Source of the DNA: Microvirga makkahensis
GTDB lineage: Bacteria; Pseudomonadota; Alphaproteobacteria; Rhizobiales; Beijerinckiaceae
Assembly: GCF_009830105.1 (NCBI RefSeq)
Contig: NZ_WURB01000003.1
Coordinates: 186,001 to 250,000 of the forward strand
Direction: 5' to 3'
Length of the DNA: 64,000 nucleotides
Shown here: piece after piece, positions 60,291 to 64,000 of the stretch
How the letters are laid out: each line of letters begins with the position of its first letter
How positions within the stretch are numbered: position 1 is the first letter of the stretch
Notes under the pieces: model-generated
What the model saw: the letters and a program-made list of their open reading frames with translations, nothing else
What the model was told of the DNA's origin: nothing
The model's database searches: none
Position numbers and translations under genes: made by a program

Positions 60291-60784
60291 TCGGACTGCG
60301 CGGGCTTCTTCTTCAGCCGCGGAGCATCCTCCGGCTCTTCCGCCAGTTTGCCAAGAATCTCCTCGAAGTCCTTGGCTTCACGGAAATTCTTGTAGACGGA
60401 AGCGAAGCGGACATAGGCCACGTCGTCGAGGGCTTTGAGCCCTTCCATCACGAGTTCGCCCACGGTCTCGCTGGGCACCTCGCCGTCGCCCATGCTCTCG
60501 AGCTGGCGCACGATGCCGTTGATCATGCGCTCGACGCGCTCGGGATCCACCGAGCGCTTGCGCAAGGCCACTTCCACCGACTGCTGGAGCTTGTCGCGAT
60601 CGAAGGGAACGCGCCTCCCTGAACGCTTCACCACCGTGAGCTCGCGCAGCTGAACGCGCTCGAAAGTCGTGAAGCGGCCACCGCAATCCGGGCAGATGCG
60701 GCGGCGGCGGATGGAGGAGGAATCGTCCGTCGGCCGGGAATCCTTCACCTGGGTGTCGAGACTCCCGCAATAGGGACAGCGCAT
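60287..60784 (-). CDS. nrdR: Transcriptional repressor NrdR
   Basis: NrdR represses ribonucleotide reductase genes in response to ATP and dATP. The 165-residue protein has the zinc ribbon with Cys3, Cys6, Cys31 and Cys34 ([15 protein letters not shown]) and an ATP-cone from [21 protein letters not shown] onward. The C-terminal 15 residues are Lys- and Pro-rich. It lies between glyA and ribD, as usual in Hyphomicrobiales. Confidence 0.96.
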   Translation of the reverse strand: MRCPYCGSLDTQVKDSRPTDDSSSIRRRRICPDCGGRFTTFERVQLRELTVVKRSGRRVPFDRDKLQQSVEVALRKRSVDPERVERMINGIVRQLESMGDGEVPSETVGELVMEGLKALDDVAYVRFASVYKNFREAKDFEEILGKLAEEPEDAPRLKKKPAQSE

Positions 60785-60799
60785 CTTTCGATCCGAATT

Positions 60800-62104
60800 T
60801 TAAGCGTAGATCGGGAAGCGGCGGGTCAGCTCATGGACACGGGCCTTGACCGACTCCTCGACCGCGGCATTGGCTTCCGCGCCATGCTTTGCAAGACCGT
60901 CGAGCGTCTCGACGATCAGCTCGCCGACCTTCCGGAACTCGGCCGCGCCGAACCCGCGCGAGGTGGCGGCGGGGGTGCCGAGACGAATGCCGGAAGTGAC
61001 CATCGGCTTTTCGGGATCGAAGGGCACGCCGTTCTTGTTGCAGGTGATGTGCGCACGGCCCAGAGCGGCCTCGGCGGCCTTGCCGGTGAGCTTCTTCGGG
61101 CGCAGGTCCACGAGCATCAGGTGGTTGTCCGTGCCACCGGCGACGATGGCATAGCCGCCCGCAAGCATGGTGTCGGCGAGCACCTTGGCGTTCTCGACGA
61201 CGGAATGGGCATAGAGCTTGAACTCGGGGCGCAGCGCCTCCCCGAAGGCGACGGCCTTGGCGGCGATCACATGCATGAGCGGGCCGCCCTGGAGGCCGGG
61301 GAAGATGGCGGAGTTGATCTTCTTCGCCAGATCCTCGTCGTTGGTGAGGATCATCCCGCCGCGCGGGCCGCGCAGGGTCTTGTGGGTGGTGGTGGTGACC
61401 ACGTGGGCATGGGGGAACGGCGACGGATGCGCGCCGCCGGCCACGAGGCCCGCGAAATGCGCGATGTCGACCATGAAGAAGGCCCCGATCTCGTCCGCGA
61501 TCTCGCGGAAGCGGGCGAAGTCCCAGAACCGCGAATAGGCCGAGCCGCCGGCCACGATCACCTTCGGCTTGTGCTCCCGGGCAAGGCGAGCGACCTCGTC
61601 CATGTCGATGATCTGGTCGTCCTCGCGGACCTTGTAGCTCACCACGTTGAACCACTTGCCGGACATGTTCACCGGCGAGCCGTGGGTCAGGTGGCCGCCG
61701 CAGGCGAGATCGAGCCCCATGAAGGTGTCGCCGGGCTTCATGAGCGCCATGAACACGGCCTGGTTGGCCTGGGAGCCGGAATTGGGCTGCACGTTGGCGA
61801 ACCTGCAGTCGAAGAGGCGCTTGGCGCGCTCGATGGCGAGTTCCTCGGCCATGTCCACGAACTGGCAGCCGCCATAGTAGCGGCGGCCCGGATAGCCTTC
61901 CGCGTACTTGTTGGTCATCACCGACCCTTGCGCCTCCAGCACGGCGCGGGACACGATGTTCTCGGAAGCGATCAGCTCGATCTCGTCACGCTGGCGGCCG
62001 AGTTCGAGCCCGATGGCGCGGGCGATCTCGGGATCGCTCTCGGCGAGGCCGGCCGAGAAAAAGCTGTTGGACAGGTGACTTCTTGCTGCTTCGCTCGCGC
62101 TCAT
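60800..62104 (-). CDS. glyA: Serine hydroxymethyltransferase
   Basis: GlyA interconverts serine and glycine, supplying methylene-tetrahydrofolate; in a methylotroph-related lineage it may also serve C1 assimilation. From ATG 62104 it has 434 residues: [34 protein letters not shown] (positions about 45-78), [15 protein letters not shown] near 210 and the PLP-Lys in [15 protein letters not shown] near 241. An upstream in-frame ATG adds 54 unrelated residues. Confidence 0.96.
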   Translation of the reverse strand: MSASEAARSHLSNSFFSAGLAESDPEIARAIGLELGRQRDEIELIASENIVSRAVLEAQGSVMTNKYAEGYPGRRYYGGCQFVDMAEELAIERAKRLFDCRFANVQPNSGSQANQAVFMALMKPGDTFMGLDLACGGHLTHGSPVNMSGKWFNVVSYKVREDDQIIDMDEVARLAREHKPKVIVAGGSAYSRFWDFARFREIADEIGAFFMVDIAHFAGLVAGGAHPSPFPHAHVVTTTTHKTLRGPRGGMILTNDEDLAKKINSAIFPGLQGGPLMHVIAAKAVAFGEALRPEFKLYAHSVVENAKVLADTMLAGGYAIVAGGTDNHLMLVDLRPKKLTGKAAEAALGRAHITCNKNGVPFDPEKPMVTSGIRLGTPAATSRGFGAAEFRKVGELIVETLDGLAKHGAEANAAVEESVKARVHELTRRFPIYA

Positions 62105-62211
62105 GATCGTTCTCGCCTTGCTGTGAGCCCCGCCTGAAAGGTGCTCAATTCCCCGATGACCCAGGCCTTTATCATGTGCAGCCCGAGCGCGCCAAGCCAC
62201 TGTGGAGACAT
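62101..62211 (-). CDS. Possible 36-residue upstream peptide overlapping the glyA start
   Basis: An ATG at 62211 opens a frame ([10 protein letters not shown] at its start) that ends at a TGA overlapping the glyA ATG in ATGA, the standard coupling overlap. The ribosome site is weak. It might be a leader peptide that couples translation of glyA, or a chance frame. No domain is recognised. Confidence 0.25.
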   Translation of the reverse strand: MSPQWLGALGLHMIKAWVIGELSTFQAGLTARRERS

Positions 62212-62253
62212 GTTGATCCGACCGCTGAAAGGCAACACCCGCAAGAGTGTGGT

Positions 62254-62457
62254 CTATCGGCTCCACCAGGCATCTTCATCGTTATATGAATTCGTGGGCG
62301 GGCGTCTGGCTTGAGGCACACGCTGGACCAGATGGTCGACGAAGGCCCGATCGACTTCCACCTCTGGGCTCCCGAAGCAATCTTGCTGAGGATCGGTCAG
62401 CACCAAGCAAAACTCAGTGTGCGGTGGCAAATCGATCCACCACTCGTCCATGAGCAT
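62254..62457 (-). CDS. Hypothetical small acidic protein
   Basis: The function is unknown. A frame of about 67 residues begins near [16 protein letters not shown] and ends with EDAWWSR. It is acidic and aromatic-rich with no known domain. Codon use is mixed and less GC-biased than in the neighbours. The ribosome site is weak and a longer start at 62481 exists. It lies in the AT-richer patch before glyA. Confidence 0.3.
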   Translation of the reverse strand: MLMDEWWIDLPPHTEFCLVLTDPQQDCFGSPEVEVDRAFVDHLVQRVPQARRPPTNSYNDEDAWWSR

Positions 62458-62762
62458 CCCGCGTGTTCCGATGCTGAGCACGAGAACGCTGGCGTTTCAG
62501 AGGGCTTTGATCGCTCGGTTGTGAAGGGCGGAGCGCGACCACGATATGATGCTCGGAAACTCAGGCCTTTATGGAATGGAACGAACGCAAGTACGGGTTT
62601 GTTACGTTCTACAACCTGCACTATCGCCGGCGCGTCAGGATCAATATCTGTTATAGGGGCTTTATAGACAGTAAATCGACCTCGCATATCATCATCACAT
62701 TCAAGCATGATGACGTGTTTTTCAGAGTCACAATTGTACGCAAATAAAATTATTATCAGCAA
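62397..62762 (-). CDS. Hypothetical membrane-anchored orphan, possibly decayed
   Basis: The function is unknown. From TTG 62762 the frame has 121 residues; translated upstream to the stop near 62817 it adds a hydrophobic stretch (RFPLTLLVLLIIILFAYNC) that looks like a membrane anchor or signal but has no start codon. The middle (RFTVYKAPITDIDPD, then VVERNKPVLAFVPFHKG) looks protein-like. The end becomes Ser-, Pro- and Cys-rich and overlaps another frame, suggesting decay or a frameshift. The A+T content here is well above the neighbours, a sign of transfer. Confidence 0.3.
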   Translation of the reverse strand: MLIIILFAYNCDSEKHVIMLECDDDMRGRFTVYKAPITDIDPDAPAIVQVVERNKPVLAFVPFHKGLSFRASYRGRAPPFTTERSKPSETPAFSCSASEHAGCSWTSGGSICHRTLSFAWC

Positions 62763-62850
62763 TACCAGGAGAGTTAACGGAAAACGCCAAAGCGAGACAC
62801 GAGAATAGCCTATACGCTAACTAAGATCCTCTTCCGAACACTCGCACTAA

Positions 62851-62881
62851 TAAAAAAGGTGGAGTTCAGAAACTCCACCTT
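62851..62881 (-). terminator. Intrinsic terminator after the L,D-transpeptidase gene
   Basis: On the minus strand AAGGTGGAGTT pairs with AACTCCACCTT around a four-base loop, followed by a T-run. It lies about 33 bases past the stop codon. Confidence 0.8.
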
Positions 62882-62913
62882 AAGGTTCATACTCGAAACA
62901 ACATTGCAAGAAT

Positions 62914-64000
62914 TTAGTTCTGGAGGAACATTTCCTCGTCCGGCTCGGTCGGGGTGCGGCTGGCCACCGGGATGGCGCTGCCCAGACCGTCCTTGTTGTA
63001 GATGTCGTCCCGGAACTGCACGAGCCCGTCCGGGGTCGCCCAGGCGGTCATGTAGATCCAGTGGATCGGAACCGGCTGGGCGAGGCGCGCGTCGATGCGC
63101 TCGCCGGACTTGAAGGTCGCGTCGATCTGCTCCCGGGTCCAGCCGGGGGTGTCCTTCAGGAGCCACTCGATGTAGTCGCGAACGTTCTGCACGCGGATGC
63201 AGCCCGAGGAGACGAAGCGGAAATCGTCCCCGAAAATGCCCTTCGAGGGCGTATCGTGCATGTACACCCCGTGCTGGTTCGGGATGTTGATGCGCACGAA
63301 GCCCATGGAGTTGAGCTCGCCGCCCGGGTCCTGGCGGAAGCGGTAACGGGTCGCCTCGTCCGAGAACCAGTTCACCTGGGACGGCGGGATCTCCTGGTCG
63401 CCTTTGAAGATGCGGATCTTGTTGTCCGTCAGGTAGTTCGGCTCCTTCTGCATCTTCGGGATCAGGTCCTTCTTGATGATAGAAGCGGGCACGGTCCAGT
63501 AGGGGTTGAAGTTCACTTCCACCACCTTGGAGCTCAGGAGCGGCGATTGACGATCGATCTTGCCGACGCCGGCGGCGTGGCGGGTGTGGACCACACCCGC
63601 CTCCACCGTCTCGACAAGCGCGGCAGGGATGTTGGCGACCACGTAACGGTTGGGCAGACCGCCCGCCACGAGGCTGCGCAGTCGGCCCAGGTTGATCTCG
63701 AGCTGACGGATGCGGACATCCACCGGCACGTTCATCGCGGTCACGGTCGCGGCCGTCATGGTCCCCGTGGAGCTGATGCCGTGGCGAGCCTGGAAGCGGC
63801 GTACTCCCGCCTCCACGTAAGAATCGTAGATCGGGGATTCGCCCGCTGCCGGATCGAGATCCCCAGTGATGATCAGGCGCTGGCGCAGTGCTACAACCGC
63901 AGGGCTCTTGGAGCCAACGCGCAGACCCTGCACGCCCTGGACCGGCAGCCACCCGCCGCGGGCGGCGATGTTGCGGTAGTACTCGATCATCTGCTCCGTG
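62914..64000 (-). CDS. L,D-transpeptidase (YcbB-like), cut by the right edge
   Basis: The enzyme forms 3-3 cross-links in peptidoglycan or attaches proteins to it in the periplasm. At least 361 residues are visible, and the frame remains open at the edge, so the N-terminus with any signal peptide is missing. A peptidoglycan-binding region (GSKSPAVVALRQRLIITGD and AGVRRFQARHGI) precedes the YkuD catalytic domain, with HGVYMHDTPSK and the nucleophile motif SSGCIRVQN. It ends in a strong terminator. Confidence 0.9.
   Translation of the reverse strand, partial: TEQMIEYYRNIAARGGWLPVQGVQGLRVGSKSPAVVALRQRLIITGDLDPAAGESPIYDSYVEAGVRRFQARHGISSTGTMTAATVTAMNVPVDVRIRQLEINLGRLRSLVAGGLPNRYVVANIPAALVETVEAGVVHTRHAAGVGKIDRQSPLLSSKVVEVNFNPYWTVPASIIKKDLIPKMQKEPNYLTDNKIRIFKGDQEIPPSQVNWFSDEATRYRFRQDPGGELNSMGFVRINIPNQHGVYMHDTPSKGIFGDDFRFVSSGCIRVQNVRDYIEWLLKDTPGWTREQIDATFKSGERIDARLAQPVPIHWIYMTAWATPDGLVQFRDDIYNKDGLGSAIPVASRTPTEPDEEMFLQN

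Noticed and set aside
62105..62253. Glycine or ZTP riboswitch before glyA
   Set aside because: I looked for the conserved motifs of both and could not find them.

Overview
The window is a dense (about 63% GC by eye), almost entirely chromosomal core region of an alphaproteobacterium. Gene order (comEC-gltX-gltA; rpsB-tsf-pyrH-frr-uppS-cdsA-dxr-rseP-bamA-lpxD-fabZ-lpxA-lpxI-lpxB; dnaE-lolDC-proS; nuoA-N-birA-rnj-mce; glyA-nrdR-ribD-ribE-ribH-nusB-thiL) is that of Hyphomicrobiales. Protein flavour (LpxI instead of LpxH, short type-II ProS, S2 with a C-terminal helix-hairpin-helix tail) fits Methylobacteriaceae, probably Microvirga or a relative; this genus guess is from memory of the families, not from a search.

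Layout. 1-835: the edge of an integrated element whose large serine recombinase is cut by the window edge. The element has split comEC (818-1714). 1857-4748: gltX and citrate synthase on the plus strand. 4949-19605: a long minus-strand envelope and translation block (ribosomal protein S2, EF-Ts, UMP kinase, RRF, isoprenoid, phospholipid, outer-membrane assembly and lipid A genes). 20018-20821: an alpha/beta hydrolase. 20871-24344: replicative polymerase dnaE, preceded by a 33-codon membrane peptide gene with a perfect alphaproteobacterial LexA box. 24953-29523: Lol lipoprotein export, proS, a candidate small RNA, DUF1467 and methylmalonyl-CoA epimerase. 29554-47056: RNase J, biotin ligase and a complete 14-gene complex I operon. 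47233-47663: a frameshifted low-affinity iron permease relic, then tRNA-Asp. 48060-52790: MerR regulator, IHF alpha, fabH-plsX, YceD protein, cytochrome bc1 chaperone and bamE. 52916-57362: proton pyrophosphatase, MFS permease, thiL. 57391-62104: nusB, riboflavin genes, nrdR, glyA. 62105-62913: an AT-richer accessory patch. 62914-64000: an L,D-transpeptidase cut by the right edge.

Most genes are housekeeping and their context is conserved. The parts worth attention are the comEC insertion site, the SOS-controlled small membrane peptide upstream of dnaE (similar in design to the Caulobacter division inhibitor SidA), a promoter-plus-terminator small RNA unit at 28440-28634, a 12-bp inverted repeat leader before ribH, dispersed GC palindromes, the pseudogene beside tRNA-Asp, and the AT-rich patch before glyA. 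No CRISPR array, rRNA, plasmid origin or insertion sequence was seen.
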